Counted from the first letter of the stretch, positions 27,384 to 37,087 are shown. The stretch is DNA of 64,000 nucleotides from Mastigocoleus testarum BC008 (GCF_001456025.1 NZ_LMTZ01000109.1:35731-99730), one strand, 5' to 3'. A program made the numbers and translations. The notes: generated by a model from the letters alone, not told the origin.

Positions 27384-28169
27384 ATGAAAGGAATCAACAT
27401 TCGCAAATTTAAGATATTAAAATTTTTAAATCGCTTAAATCCCTGGGTAGACGTTATGGCAATCCTAGCCTGGGGAATTGTAATGTTACACTATCGTTTT
27501 AGCGGTAAGTTATATTTACTAATTCATCCTAATTATTTTGAATTGGTTACTGGGAGTGGCATAATTTTAACTATCATTGGCATAATTCGATTTCTTGAGG
27601 TCAAAAATTCGAAGCTAACCGATCCTCCTCCTAATACTGAACATGTAACTTTGTTCCCTCCCGGTTTGGGTAGCAGATTATTATTGTTTACAGCAATCCT
27701 AGGTTTAGTAGTGACACCCCGCGTTTTTGCTAGCGATAAGGCTTTAAAAACTGATACTGCGGATTTACTATCAAGTACGCGGGTTCAACCCCAAGAGTTT
27801 CGCCGTACTACAGTTAATTCAGAGGATAGAACGCTTGTAGACTGGGTACGTACTCTCAAAGTTTATCCAGAACCAGATAAATATTCTGGACAAAAAGCTA
27901 GGGTAAAAGGTTTTGTTATGCACTCAGAGGATATTGGAGAAGAATATTTCTTTTTAGCAAGATTTGTACTTACTTGTTGTGCTGCTGACGCTTATCCTAT
28001 TGGGTTACCAGTGAAACTGGAAGGAAATCGTCAAAAATATCCCCTCGATACTTGGGTGGAAGTAGAAGGAGAAATGATTACACAAAAAATTGCAGGTAAA
28101 CGTCAACTTACTATTGCAGCTAAATCAGTTAAGAAAATAGAACGACCGAAAAACCCCTATAGTTACTAA
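27384..28169 (+). CDS. TIGR03943 family protein (permease partner)
   Basis: 261 residues. N-terminal membrane helices (VDVMAILAWGIVMLHYRFS, LVTGSGIILTIIGIIRFLEV, LLLFTAILGLVVTPRVFA) are followed by a C-terminal domain with YSGQKARVKGFVMHSEDIG, ARFVLTCCAADAYPIGLPVK and DTWVEVEGEM. This is the pattern of the TIGR03943 putative permease subunit (B. subtilis YcgQ-like). The paired cysteines in LTCCAAD are conserved in the family and could bind metal. It works with the upstream YraQ-type permease. Confidence 0.85.
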   Translation: MKGINIRKFKILKFLNRLNPWVDVMAILAWGIVMLHYRFSGKLYLLIHPNYFELVTGSGIILTIIGIIRFLEVKNSKLTDPPPNTEHVTLFPPGLGSRLLLFTAILGLVVTPRVFASDKALKTDTADLLSSTRVQPQEFRRTTVNSEDRTLVDWVRTLKVYPEPDKYSGQKARVKGFVMHSEDIGEEYFFLARFVLTCCAADAYPIGLPVKLEGNRQKYPLDTWVEVEGEMITQKIAGKRQLTIAAKSVKKIERPKNPYSY

Positions 28170-28186
28170 ACCCTATAGTTACTAAA
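28155..28186 (+). repeat. perfect 16-bp tandem duplication over a stop codon
   Basis: CCCTATAGTTACTAAA occurs at 28155-28170 and again at 28171-28186. The first copy encodes the last residues and the stop of the TIGR03943 protein. Confidence 0.9.
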
Positions 28187-28393
28187 ATTTATTTTTATTG
28201 ATTTAATCTATCATTATCAATAAAAAAATAATCAAAAATAAATAATAAAATAATAATAATTTATACTTAGTAATCCATCAATAGTATTGCTAGAAAAATA
28301 GCAACTACATAATATATACAAACTGATTAATAATTACTATTTAACGTTACCTTCCCAATTGATTGATTACCAATTACCAATAATAAATAACCA

Positions 28394-29947
28394 ATGAGAA
28401 TGGTTAATAAAAAAGGATCTCTATTACCAATAGACCGGGTTGCGATCGCTTTAATGTTACTGTTGAGTATAATAATTCTCTTAGTTGTTTCTCAAGGTAA
28501 TGTTGTAGCTGCTCGAGTGCGCGACCTTACTTGGCAACATCAATTAATTCCAGAGAAAGATATATCATTAACAGATGATAATTCCAATAGTGATAACGTC
28601 AAAATAAGTAAAGATCATACATCTTTTAGTATGACCTTTACCCGTCCTATGGATGTTAAAAGTGTTGAGAAAAACTTAAAAATAGATCCACCACTGGCAG
28701 GTAAAATAAGTTGGGCGGGTAGAAGAATGGTTTATACATTATTTACCCCTGCTCCTTATGGTGCTGATTACACATTGAGTTTGGAAGGTGCGCGGGACAG
28801 AATTAGTGTTAAGGAAGGAGAAAAAAACACGATAAAACCATTTCAAGCCAGTTTTAAAACTCGCGACCTAATTATTCTCTACATTGGATCGGAAAAAGAA
28901 GAAAAAGGACGCTTAATTCTTTATAATTTAACTCAAGAAAAAAAGAAAATTCTGACATCTAAAGATTTAGTTGTAATTGACTTTGAACCATTCCCAGATG
29001 GCGACAAAATTTTATTCTCTGCGATTCCATCTAGAACTCAAGATTTATTAGCAGCAAAAGTTTATACTGTTACCACTGGCGTACCAACTGTTTTTTCTAG
29101 GAAAACAGCTGCACCTGGGAAAGTTGACCTGATAATCAATAATAAAAAGTATCAAAATTTGAAATTTGACCTGTCCCCTGATGGAGAAAAAATTGTTATT
29201 CAAAGGGCGAGCAGAAGTAAAACAGGGGATTTCGGCTTATGGTTTATGGATGTTAACCGGGATGAAAAAAGCCTCCAGGAAATAGAAACTTCACCAGGAG
29301 GAGATTTTATGATTACCCCAGACAGTAAAGCTGTAGCGATCGCTCAAGGTAAGGGAACAGCAATTTTACCTCTACAAAAGGATTCAACCACACCTTTAGA
29401 TTTTTTCCCACAATTTGGGTTAGTTAAAGCTTTCTCCAGAGACGGTTCCAAAGCTGCAATGGTGAAATTCAATACTGATTTTACAAGAGATTTATTTTTA
29501 GTCACAAATCAAGGTGAAGAAAAGCAACTATTACGCACCGACGGTAGAATTTTAAAATGTCAGTTTGATACGGCTTCTCCAACTCTCTATTGTTTGCTCA
29601 CCCAGTTATTATCTGGAGAACTTTATCAAGAGCAACCATATTTAGTTGCAATTAATTTGAAAACTGGGGAACAAAAGCCTTTACTGATTTTTCCTGCTGA
29701 GCAAAGAAATTTAGAAATTAGTTTATCGCCGGATGGCTTGGGTTTATTATTGGATCAAACTGTACCAGAGACTAATACAAGCGTCACATCCAACGAAAAT
29801 TCAATCCAAACTAGAACTGGTAGTGCAATTACTAGTAGTAGTTTATGGTTAATGCCGTTGTTACCAGTCAGTGACTCTAGTGATACAGCCAAAACTAAAC
29901 CCCAAAAGCTCTCCTTGTTGGGATTTCATCCACGTTGGTTACCTTAG
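28394..29947 (+). CDS. membrane-anchored Ig-like/beta-propeller protein
   Basis: 517 residues. A hydrophobic N-terminal anchor or signal (IALMLLLSIIILLVVSQG) is followed by an Ig-like domain at about 60-155 of the SbsA Big_5 kind (SFSMTFTRPMDVKSVEKNLK, YTLFTPAPYGADYTLSLEG). A TolB-like beta-propeller repeat region then runs to the end (FEPFPDGDKILFSAIPS, FDLSPDGEKIVIQRAS, ISLSPDGLGLLLDQ). It is probably exposed in the periplasm. No function is known to me. It is not clearly in an operon with the permease pair (224-bp gap). Confidence 0.7.
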   Translation: MRMVNKKGSLLPIDRVAIALMLLLSIIILLVVSQGNVVAARVRDLTWQHQLIPEKDISLTDDNSNSDNVKISKDHTSFSMTFTRPMDVKSVEKNLKIDPPLAGKISWAGRRMVYTLFTPAPYGADYTLSLEGARDRISVKEGEKNTIKPFQASFKTRDLIILYIGSEKEEKGRLILYNLTQEKKKILTSKDLVVIDFEPFPDGDKILFSAIPSRTQDLLAAKVYTVTTGVPTVFSRKTAAPGKVDLIINNKKYQNLKFDLSPDGEKIVIQRASRSKTGDFGLWFMDVNRDEKSLQEIETSPGGDFMITPDSKAVAIAQGKGTAILPLQKDSTTPLDFFPQFGLVKAFSRDGSKAAMVKFNTDFTRDLFLVTNQGEEKQLLRTDGRILKCQFDTASPTLYCLLTQLLSGELYQEQPYLVAINLKTGEQKPLLIFPAEQRNLEISLSPDGLGLLLDQTVPETNTSVTSNENSIQTRTGSAITSSSLWLMPLLPVSDSSDTAKTKPQKLSLLGFHPRWLP

Positions 29948-29966
29948 TCTTCAGCAAGTAGAATAC

Positions 29967-30010
29967 AAAAAACATTAATATCCTAACCAAAAACTCAGCA
30001 GGATATTAAT
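29967..30010 (-). terminator. terminator of the polysaccharide export gene
   Basis: ATTAATATCCT (29974-29984) and AGGATATTAAT (30000-30010) form a perfect 11-bp inverted repeat. On the minus strand it is followed by GTTTTTTG (T-run at 29967-29972), as expected for the gene ending at 30104. Confidence 0.7.
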
Positions 30011-30019
30011 TCTCAACTA

Positions 30020-30043
30020 CCAATTACCAATTACCAATTACCA
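30020..30043. repeat. heptamer tandem repeat (CAATTAC-type STRR)
   Basis: Three and a half copies of CAATTAC. Short tandemly repeated heptamers of this kind are typical of Nostocales intergenic DNA; similar copies occur at 49951-49980. Confidence 0.75.
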
Positions 30044-30103
30044 ATAAAACAACACCATGCTCTTTGCTTGGGGCGCGCTTATTAGCCATCAGCGTTAATA
30101 AAT

Positions 30104-31555
30104 TTAAGGATTGGTAATGAAGCGAACTAGATTCACGATAGTACCCAATGGACCAGCAACGAGACGGAATGGGTCAGTGACTTTGGCGAGTCCAGAGCGT
30201 CGCACTAAAACAACGTCGTTGTTACGGAGAATGGGATTAGTCTTCTCATTAATTCCAGCAGATAAATCAATTTTAATTTTCCGCTTGGTGACACTACCGT
30301 TAGGATTGAGACGAACTAGTTCAACCCTACCTCTTCTTGCTCTGGAATCATTAAATCCACCTGCAGCCAAAATCGCTTGATTTAATGGAGTATTGGGTCG
30401 AAGGTTTGTTGCTCCCGGACTTTTGACCTCACCAACAACACTAACTTGAATTTGTGATGGAGCTAAAGTACTAGTTGCTAACTGAGTAGCTTCTGCAGGG
30501 TTAATTTCAGTTGCTGTAGGAAAAACGATTGTATCACCATCTTGGAGAAGAAGATCCTGACTTATGTCTCCGCTAGCTAGTAGCTGCCAAAGATTAAGAT
30601 TTATAACTTGCTCTTTACCGGTTCTTGTTAATCTTCGGATTTTGACATCCCGAATATTTGCTTGTGGAGTAACTCCCCCTGCAAGTTGAAGCGCGCGCAT
30701 GATTGTTGGTTGTCCTGTAACCCCAGGTGCACCAGTGGGATTATTTTGTCCTCCTTGCGTTGCACCGGAAGTGACTAAATATGAACCAGGACGAACTACC
30801 TCGCCGATTACGGCTACGTTCCGAGGTCTGCTAGGATCTGCAGCAAAGTTAGCAGCTGCTAAATTACGCGCCTCTGCAAGGTCTATATTAGTAGCTGTGG
30901 GAACATGAATTTTGTCCCCATCGCGTAAGGTAATGTCTGATGGTGCTACACCTTTTTGGATCAAATCTTTCAAGTTAAGGTTAACAGTCTGCGTTCTGTT
31001 ATTTCCGATACGCCGCGTTACCCGCACTTCAGCCATATCACCGCTTGCTGTTACCCCTTGGGCTGTTTGTAGTGCTGCTAGTACTGTTGGGTATTGTACC
31101 CCAGGGTTGTCACCTGCTCCTCCTTGTAAACTTAAGGTATAGGCTCCAGGACTAGTTACCTCACCTGAAACTAAAACATTTATGGGACGAGGAGATAAGA
31201 GATTAACTGATATTATTGGGCGTTTGAGAAAAACCCTATATCTTTCTGCAATTAAATCTGCTGCTTGTTCTGTAGTTAAACCTTGGATTGGTACGCTACC
31301 GATTAAAGGTAAGTTTATGGCTCCACCAGGAGGAATTTGATATTCACCACTATATTCTTGAACTTCTAGTACATTTACAGCTATGCGATCGCCGCCTCCC
31401 AAAGTATAAGTGTTATCTAATTGTGCAGCTGTAGCGGTAGGATTAGTTGTTTCCTGGGCGAGACTTACAGATGGTAAAGCAGTTCCTACAGAAACAAGAA
31501 AAGCAAAACCTGCAACTGGTTGAGAGATTCTTTTTAACAAATTCGTATTATACAT
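30104..31555 (-). CDS. Wza-like outer-membrane polysaccharide export protein
   Basis: 483 residues with a signal peptide (cleavage near residue 33, SLAQ). A Poly_export domain spans about 47-120 (YTLGGGDRIAVNVLEVQEYS, GAINLPLIGSVPIQGLTTEQ). Three SLBB-type domains follow, marked by INVLVSGEVTSPGAYTL, RNVAVIGEVVRPGSYLV and IQVSVVGEVKSPGATNL. It would form the outer-membrane or periplasmic channel for capsule or slime export, working with a Wzc-like kinase not found in this window. The glycosyltransferases at 20.5-24.7 kb may contribute to the same polysaccharide, though they are 6 kb away. The signal shows no obvious lipobox Cys. Confidence 0.93.
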   Translation of the reverse strand: MYNTNLLKRISQPVAGFAFLVSVGTALPSVSLAQETTNPTATAAQLDNTYTLGGGDRIAVNVLEVQEYSGEYQIPPGGAINLPLIGSVPIQGLTTEQAADLIAERYRVFLKRPIISVNLLSPRPINVLVSGEVTSPGAYTLSLQGGAGDNPGVQYPTVLAALQTAQGVTASGDMAEVRVTRRIGNNRTQTVNLNLKDLIQKGVAPSDITLRDGDKIHVPTATNIDLAEARNLAAANFAADPSRPRNVAVIGEVVRPGSYLVTSGATQGGQNNPTGAPGVTGQPTIMRALQLAGGVTPQANIRDVKIRRLTRTGKEQVINLNLWQLLASGDISQDLLLQDGDTIVFPTATEINPAEATQLATSTLAPSQIQVSVVGEVKSPGATNLRPNTPLNQAILAAGGFNDSRARRGRVELVRLNPNGSVTKRKIKIDLSAGINEKTNPILRNNDVVLVRRSGLAKVTDPFRLVAGPLGTIVNLVRFITNP

Positions 31556-32472
31556 TATTTACCTGTTACCGAGCTGTATGATGTACTATTTGAACATTCT
31601 AAAGTGGACTATACTTACGTATATCAAGTTCCTCGCCATTCTTATCTTCTTAAAAAGATAGTATTTCTCAGGAAGTAGTGCGTTTATTGAACTTGAAATT
31701 TTATTAAATTTATCTTGAAGACTACATAAGCTTAAAACATATCAAATTATATTTTATGGTGGCAGAATTTACATTTATAAGCAATAAGAAATAGATTAAG
31801 TTATAGGAAGATAATGAAGAATTATAATTAATAAATAATAAATCGTTTAAAATTGTCAAGTAATTATTTTGCAATCTTTAAAAATAAAGTTAATCACCAA
31901 CGATTCAGGTTATCCTATTTATATATGTTGTAGAATTTCTCCTAGTTGTCGATGCTCCCAATTATTTATTTGTGGAAGTAGTAATTATCTGTTGGGAGTA
32001 AACAGTAATGATACACGCAATTCATGAGAAATATCAGGTAGAAGAAGAAACTTATAAACAGCAGAAATATTTAAGAACCTGATATCGTCTTGATTATTTG
32101 CATAAATCTGAGTGTAGGAAATTTACACATATCCTAATCCTTAATTTGGATGCTTGGAATAAATTAAAAGTTTCTTATTGTGAATATATTTATTGTGAAT
32201 ATATATTAGGTCAAGCAAAAAGAGAGTTTGTTTGGAACTCAAATATAGCTTGTTGTGGGTGTATAAATGTTTTGTTGTTTATTAAGTTAATATGAACTAA
32301 TTACAATTATGATTGTTAATTGTGAGCCCTAAATAGAAGGATTCTACGAATAAAAAGCATTTAACTATTTAGGGTAAGTGTTGCTACATCTCCATAAATA
32401 ATAGGCTATGATTACGAGTCAATTATTCTCTGAGAGTTTTTAATATGAATCTCAAATTTTATCAGCAGATGT
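31556..32472. other. long intergenic region, 917 bp
   Basis: AT-rich region upstream of the export gene and downstream of the DUF2470 gene. A 65-codon frame at 32098-32295 includes a short internal duplication (TTGTGAATATAT twice) and shows no coding signs. I see no supported gene. Confidence 0.5.
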
Positions 32473-32751
32473 TTAGCTTGTCCTTGCTTGTTTTACCATA
32501 GCGATTAATGTATGGTGGGCATCTTCTGAATCAACTAAGTTATGGTCAAATTCAATACGTAGGGGTAAAGTCTCTTCACTAACTTGCACTGTTAAGTCCA
32601 TACCCACAGAATCAATTTTTAACATTTCAGCTTTTGTCGCATTTGCTACGCCACCAAAATGTTGAGCATACAATAGTACAGCATTTGCATGGTCTTCATT
32701 CATGTGTTTGCAAATACGGGAACTGACCTCATGAGAAAATTCAGCAGACAT
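32473..32751 (-). CDS. DUF2470 domain protein
   Basis: 92 residues, essentially one DUF2470 domain: ICKHMNEDHANAVLLYAQHF followed by AEMLKIDSVGMDLTVQ. In other proteins this domain forms the C-terminal part of HugZ-type heme-utilisation oxygenases and of some plastid heme-binding proteins; here it stands alone. The conserved MNEDH motif is intact. It may bind heme or act in tetrapyrrole handling; this is inferred. It follows the alpha/beta hydrolase on the same strand after a gap of 101 bases. Confidence 0.85.
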   Translation of the reverse strand: MSAEFSHEVSSRICKHMNEDHANAVLLYAQHFGGVANATKAEMLKIDSVGMDLTVQVSEETLPLRIEFDHNLVDSEDAHHTLIAMVKQARTS

Positions 32752-32852
32752 AATTTTTTCTGATGGTTAAATTTAGCTGGCTCTAAACATTACTCAGTTA
32801 AGCATAATTTTGAGGTAAAAGTGATTCTAAATTTGGCATAGCGCAATCTTAA

Positions 32853-33710
32853 TCAAACTCCCAAAAACTCTCGCATGTACTGATTTACTAATATGGGTTG
32901 TTCTTGTTGTACCCAATGGCTACAGTTGGGAATATATTTAATCTGAAAATCTCTGACATAAGCTTCTGTACCATAGGTTAACTCTTTACCTAAAGCAGTA
33001 TCTTCTTCTCCCCAAATCATTAGTGTTGGTACTGATAAAATATCCCAACTCCGACCGCGACTTTTTAAATCAAGACCATTGCGGTAATAATTAATCATTG
33101 CTGTTAAAGCACCTGGCTTTGCTGCAGCTTGTTTATAAGCTTCTATAACTTCTGGGGGAAAAGCTGTTTTGTCGATCGCCATACCTGCAAATATTTCTTC
33201 GATTTTTTGATAGTTTGAAGCCCGCAAATATTGTTCTGGGAAAAAAGGAAGTTGAAAGAAAAAGACATACCAGCTTTTTTGTAACTGTTTCCAAGTCCAT
33301 AAACCTTCAATAAATTTTGCGGGATGAGGTATATTTAGGACAATTAGTTTTTCAAGCACTTCAGGGTAAGTATAAGCAAAATTCCAAGCAATAATTCCAC
33401 CCCAATCATGAGCAACCAGTACACATTTTTCATATCCTAAGCCTTGGATGACTCCTTTGATATCTTGGATAAATTCATTCATCACATATGCTGAATTCTT
33501 TGTGGGTTTATCGCTATCGTTATATCCCCGTAAATCAACAGCTACCACTTGATAATCCCGAGCGAATTCTGGAATTTGATGTCGCCATGAATACCAGTAT
33601 TCAGGAAATCCATGCAACATTAACATCAGAGGACCACTACCTTGGGTAACGTAATGTAGTTTGATGTTGTTAGTGGTGATATATTCGTGCTTCCAAGAGT
33701 TTTCTGACAT
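32853..33710 (-). CDS. alpha/beta hydrolase, epoxide-hydrolase-like
   Basis: 285 residues. Oxyanion-hole motif MLHGFPEYWYSWRHQIPEFA, nucleophile elbow VAHDWGG with Asp102 as nucleophile (an Asp, as in epoxide hydrolases and haloalkane dehalogenases), acid-loop region WGEEDTALG, and catalytic His in NCSHWVQQEQP near the C-terminus. Cap-domain tyrosines that would support epoxide hydrolysis are plausible (SWYVFFFQLP). Cytosolic; the natural substrate cannot be deduced. Confidence 0.88.
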   Translation of the reverse strand: MSENSWKHEYITTNNIKLHYVTQGSGPLMLMLHGFPEYWYSWRHQIPEFARDYQVVAVDLRGYNDSDKPTKNSAYVMNEFIQDIKGVIQGLGYEKCVLVAHDWGGIIAWNFAYTYPEVLEKLIVLNIPHPAKFIEGLWTWKQLQKSWYVFFFQLPFFPEQYLRASNYQKIEEIFAGMAIDKTAFPPEVIEAYKQAAAKPGALTAMINYYRNGLDLKSRGRSWDILSVPTLMIWGEEDTALGKELTYGTEAYVRDFQIKYIPNCSHWVQQEQPILVNQYMREFLGV

Positions 33711-33791
33711 TGATATATTATGTGAATAAATAAAATTACTTGAAAAGTATAACTAAAGTGTTTATTGAAAGGATACTTTGATATACAAAAA

Positions 33792-34943
33792 ATGACTAAA
33801 ATAGCAATTCGTGGTGTATGGCTTACTAATACTGATAGCAGCGTTTTATCTTCTCAGGAGACTATAGTTGAAGCCATAGAGTTTCTAGCAAAAATGGGGT
33901 TTAATGTAGTCTTTCCTGTTGTCTGGAATAAAGCTGCGACTCTTTATCCATCAAAGGTAATGCAACAAACTTTTGGCTGGGAAATTGACTCCAGATATCA
34001 AGGACGTGACCCTTTAGCGGAAATAGTGAATGCAGCTCATGAGGTAAATATTAAAGTTATTCCTTGGTTTGAATATGGATTTGCTAGTTCTTACAATTTG
34101 AATGGCGGTAAATTAATTCAGAAAAAACCAGAATGGGGTGCTTGCGATTGTCGGGGTAATCTACTTAAAAAAAATGGTTTTGAATGGCTTAATACTTTAA
34201 ACCCAGAAGTACAAGATTTTATTTTAAGTTTGATTTTAGAAGTTGTCAGAAACTACGATATTGATGGTATTCAAGGAGACGACCGCTTACCTGCATTACC
34301 CTGTGAAGGTGGTTACGATTCCATGACAGTCCAGCTTTACTATAAACAGTTTGGTACAAATCCACCATCCAACCCCAAGGATAAAAAATGGTTGCAATGG
34401 CGAGCTGATATTCTGACTGAGTTTTTATCGCGTCTATATGGAGAAGTAAAATCCGTAAATTCTCATTTGCTGGTTTCAATGGCTCCCAATATACATCATT
34501 GGGGATTTCAAGAATATTTACAAGATTCTGAAACTTGGTTAAAAAAAGAAGTGGTTGATATTATCCACCCACAGCTTTACCGTAGAGATTTTCTTGCTTA
34601 TAAATGTGCGATCGATAAATTATTAGCCCAGCAATTTAGAGGTCAAAATAAATTAAAGTTAGCACCAGGAATCTTAATGAAAGTTGGTTCTTATTTGATC
34701 AGTTCGGAAAATTTAATCAAAATGATTGAATATAACCGTTATTGTGGAGTTTTAGGGGAAGTTTTCTTTTTCTATGAAGGTTTGCGAAAAAATAATGACG
34801 CCCTGGCTAAAGTGTTATATTCCCATGGCTACTCTGAAACAGCTAGATTTCCAACTCTTAGTGAATTAAAAGATAATCCAGTTAACCATAGTGTACGGAA
34901 GAAAAAAATCAACTTGCTTAAATTATGGGAAAATATATTTTAA
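33792..34943 (+). CDS. GHL10-type (DUF187-like) family 10 glycosyl hydrolase-like protein
   Basis: 383 residues from the ATG at 33792; a TTG at 33765, where AAAGG sits, would add nine. The TIM-barrel pattern is IRGVWLTNTDSSVLSS, FLAKMGFNVVFPVVWNKAAT, KVIPWFEYGF, WLNTLNPEVQDFILSLILEV and YDIDGIQGDDR. This is the GHL10 family of putative glycoside hydrolases, common in cyanobacteria. No signal peptide is seen, so a cytosolic role is more likely than cell-wall turnover. The C-terminal 40 residues are basic. Confidence 0.85.
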   Translation: MTKIAIRGVWLTNTDSSVLSSQETIVEAIEFLAKMGFNVVFPVVWNKAATLYPSKVMQQTFGWEIDSRYQGRDPLAEIVNAAHEVNIKVIPWFEYGFASSYNLNGGKLIQKKPEWGACDCRGNLLKKNGFEWLNTLNPEVQDFILSLILEVVRNYDIDGIQGDDRLPALPCEGGYDSMTVQLYYKQFGTNPPSNPKDKKWLQWRADILTEFLSRLYGEVKSVNSHLLVSMAPNIHHWGFQEYLQDSETWLKKEVVDIIHPQLYRRDFLAYKCAIDKLLAQQFRGQNKLKLAPGILMKVGSYLISSENLIKMIEYNRYCGVLGEVFFFYEGLRKNNDALAKVLYSHGYSETARFPTLSELKDNPVNHSVRKKKINLLKLWENIF

Positions 34944-35054
34944 ATGTGCACCAGATAAAAGTGCTGTAAACTATTGAAAATAATATATCTATTGATTAAG
35001 GCAGTTAATTACTACTTCGTTTAAATAAATACAAGTAAATACAATTTTTAGTAA

Positions 35055-35483
35055 ATGCAACTTGAATACCAGTCCCAGATTCAAAAAGTCATATCCACTT
35101 TAAAGCAGGATTTACCAAAACTTTTTGAACAGGATATTTGCTATGAGATTTACACTCAAGATATTTATTTTCAAGATCCAATAAATAAATATACAGGCAA
35201 ATTTCAATATAGAATTGTCTATTGGACTCTCAGATTTCATGCAAAAGCATTCTTCACAAAAATTAACTTTAACTTGCATGATGTATATCAATCGACTGAA
35301 GATATGATTGTGGCAAAATGGACGGTCCGTGGAAACTTAAGACTTCCTTGGAAAGCAGAAATGCTTTTTGACGGTTACTCGAATTATAAGCTTACTCCTG
35401 AAGGTTTAATATTTGAACATATCGATACTTGGGAAAGCAAACCAACGGAAATTCTGCGACAGTTTTTGCCTAAAAATAGTTAG
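35055..35483 (+). CDS. DUF2358 protein
   Basis: 142 residues with a SnoaL/NTF2-like pattern: LKQDLPKLFEQDICYEIYTQ, IYFQDPINKYTGKFQYRIVY, MIVAKWTVRGNLRLPWKAEM and FEHIDTWESKPTEILRQF. The DUF2358 family occurs in cyanobacteria and plant plastids; its function is unknown. It lies 111 bases after the GHL10 gene on the same strand and may be co-transcribed. Confidence 0.85.
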   Translation: MQLEYQSQIQKVISTLKQDLPKLFEQDICYEIYTQDIYFQDPINKYTGKFQYRIVYWTLRFHAKAFFTKINFNLHDVYQSTEDMIVAKWTVRGNLRLPWKAEMLFDGYSNYKLTPEGLIFEHIDTWESKPTEILRQFLPKNS

Positions 35484-35698
35484 TGTTATTACATGGATCA
35501 ATATCACTTCATATAACTTAAATAACTAATATTTAGTTTCTCTAAAAATAAGTTTTCTTAAAAATACTATGTACGTATGATGTAATTTAGTATCGTATTT
35601 GAAATTATTCCCCAATGAATAAATACAGAATCATAAACAAATAATTCAATATTTTTTGATATTTAAAATATAAATATACATTAAGATTTGATTTACTG

Positions 35699-36427
35699 AT
35701 GTTGTTTGGTTTTTTAGGTTTAAATCCATTTTTAGGAAATTTAGTAGTAACAGCATTAACATTTATTTATGTTTTTGGTTTAGTTGCACTGCTCAATTAT
35801 TACGTTACTAAGTTTGCTTTACCAACAGATATTAGTCGTAAGATCACCCATATCGGTGCTGGGTCGATAATTGGATTTTTGTTTCTCTATGATGATTCCC
35901 ACTGGTCTAAATATTTAAATGTAGCTATTTTTATTGTTTGGATATTCTTACTTATCTTTAAGGGATTATTTGCAGATGAAGATGATGAAGCTGTGAGAAC
36001 GATGACTCGTAATGGCGATCGGAGTGAACTATTAAAAGGTCCACTTTATTTTGTCATTGTGGCGACTATTTGCGGTACTTTATTTTATAAAACAATTCCA
36101 GGAATTGTAGCAATGTCAATTCTTGCTTGGGGTGATGGTATCGCACCAATTATTGGAACAAGATATGGAAGATTAAAGTATAAAATTCTTAGCGACAAAA
36201 GCCTAGAAGGAAGTTTATCAATGTTGATTTTTGCTTTCGCTGCAAGCATATTTTTTGTGTGGTTAATTTTACCGAATCAACTAGATATAATCCAAATTTT
36301 AATTGTGAGTATTATTGCAACTCTTACAGAAGCTTTTAGTCCTAAGGAAGTCGATAATATTTTGATACCGATAGTTGTGATATTTGTATATTTGTTAATT
36401 AACAATCTATCTGTTTTATTGATTTAA
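35699..36427 (+). CDS. phytol/dolichol kinase-like membrane protein
   Basis: 242 residues with about six to seven hydrophobic helices. Family motifs are ISRKITHIGAGSIIGF (CTP-kinase type R-K-x-x-H), AWGDGIAPIIGTRYGRLKY and SLEGSLSMLIFAF, followed by TLTEAFSPKEVDNILIPI. This is the pattern of the SEC59/VTE5 polyprenol kinase family, which phosphorylates phytol (tocopherol and chlorophyll salvage) or dolichol with CTP. In a cyanobacterium phytol kinase is the likely role, but the substrate is not proven here. Integral membrane protein. Confidence 0.82.
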   Translation: MLFGFLGLNPFLGNLVVTALTFIYVFGLVALLNYYVTKFALPTDISRKITHIGAGSIIGFLFLYDDSHWSKYLNVAIFIVWIFLLIFKGLFADEDDEAVRTMTRNGDRSELLKGPLYFVIVATICGTLFYKTIPGIVAMSILAWGDGIAPIIGTRYGRLKYKILSDKSLEGSLSMLIFAFAASIFFVWLILPNQLDIIQILIVSIIATLTEAFSPKEVDNILIPIVVIFVYLLINNLSVLLI

Positions 36428-36469
36428 AGTCTATTTTTAATTATAAAAGTCAATAGTAAAACTTAATAG

Positions 36470-37087
36470 TTAATTGCTAATTAAAACTTCTAACAAACTA
36501 CTCCCAATATAAATATAGCCTCCAACTACCACAGTTGCACTGAAGATTAAAGATATTAGGAAATGGGTGTACTTAATTTTGGTTAAACCAACAGCATAAC
36601 TGACAATATCCTGTGATAATGGCATAATAAATGTTATATACAGGATACTATGCCTGCTTCTGAGTCTAGAAATAAATTTATCTAATTCTCCTAAATTGTT
36701 TTTACCCAAAAAATGACACACTACCCGGCGACCAAATTTTTTTGAGATCCAAAAGTTAATACTGCATCCAATAATTGAAGCCACAAAACTGAGTATAAAA
36801 GCAAATTCTTTACCAAATAGTGTACCCCCAGTAATAAATAGCGAACTACCACTTAAGGGAGCTAATACCAGACTCATTATACATAAGATAACAAACAAGA
36901 TTGGAGCCCAATTACCTGTGTTTTTTATCCAGATTTGAGCTCTTTCTAAACCTATAAATTTTAAACCAACGGTTATTAAGATATAGATAAATACTGCAAA
37001 TATAATCGGGAATAATATTTTTTTAAAGTTAGATTTTTTGATTAATCTGAATATCTTTTTTATTTTAAATTTGAAATTCATCGACAT
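36470..37087 (-). CDS. TVP38/TMEM64 (DedA superfamily) membrane protein
   Basis: 205 residues from the ATG at 37087; a TTG at 37117 would add ten and another ATG at 37081 is possible. Four to five membrane helices. Core motifs are WAPILFVILCIMSLVLAPLS, then ITGGTLFGKEFAFILSFVAS and FWISKKFGRRVVCHFLGK, with a C-terminal FIMPLSQDIVSYAVGLTKIK. SNARE-associated/VTT-domain proteins of this kind are linked to lipid scrambling. It converges with the kinase-like gene. Confidence 0.85.
   Translation of the reverse strand: MSMNFKFKIKKIFRLIKKSNFKKILFPIIFAVFIYILITVGLKFIGLERAQIWIKNTGNWAPILFVILCIMSLVLAPLSGSSLFITGGTLFGKEFAFILSFVASIIGCSINFWISKKFGRRVVCHFLGKNNLGELDKFISRLRSRHSILYITFIMPLSQDIVSYAVGLTKIKYTHFLISLIFSATVVVGGYIYIGSSLLEVLISN

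Noticed and set aside
32098..32295. 65-codon frame with CEYIYCEYI duplication
   Set aside because: Starts at TTG without a site, AT-rich and repetitive; no sign of coding selection.
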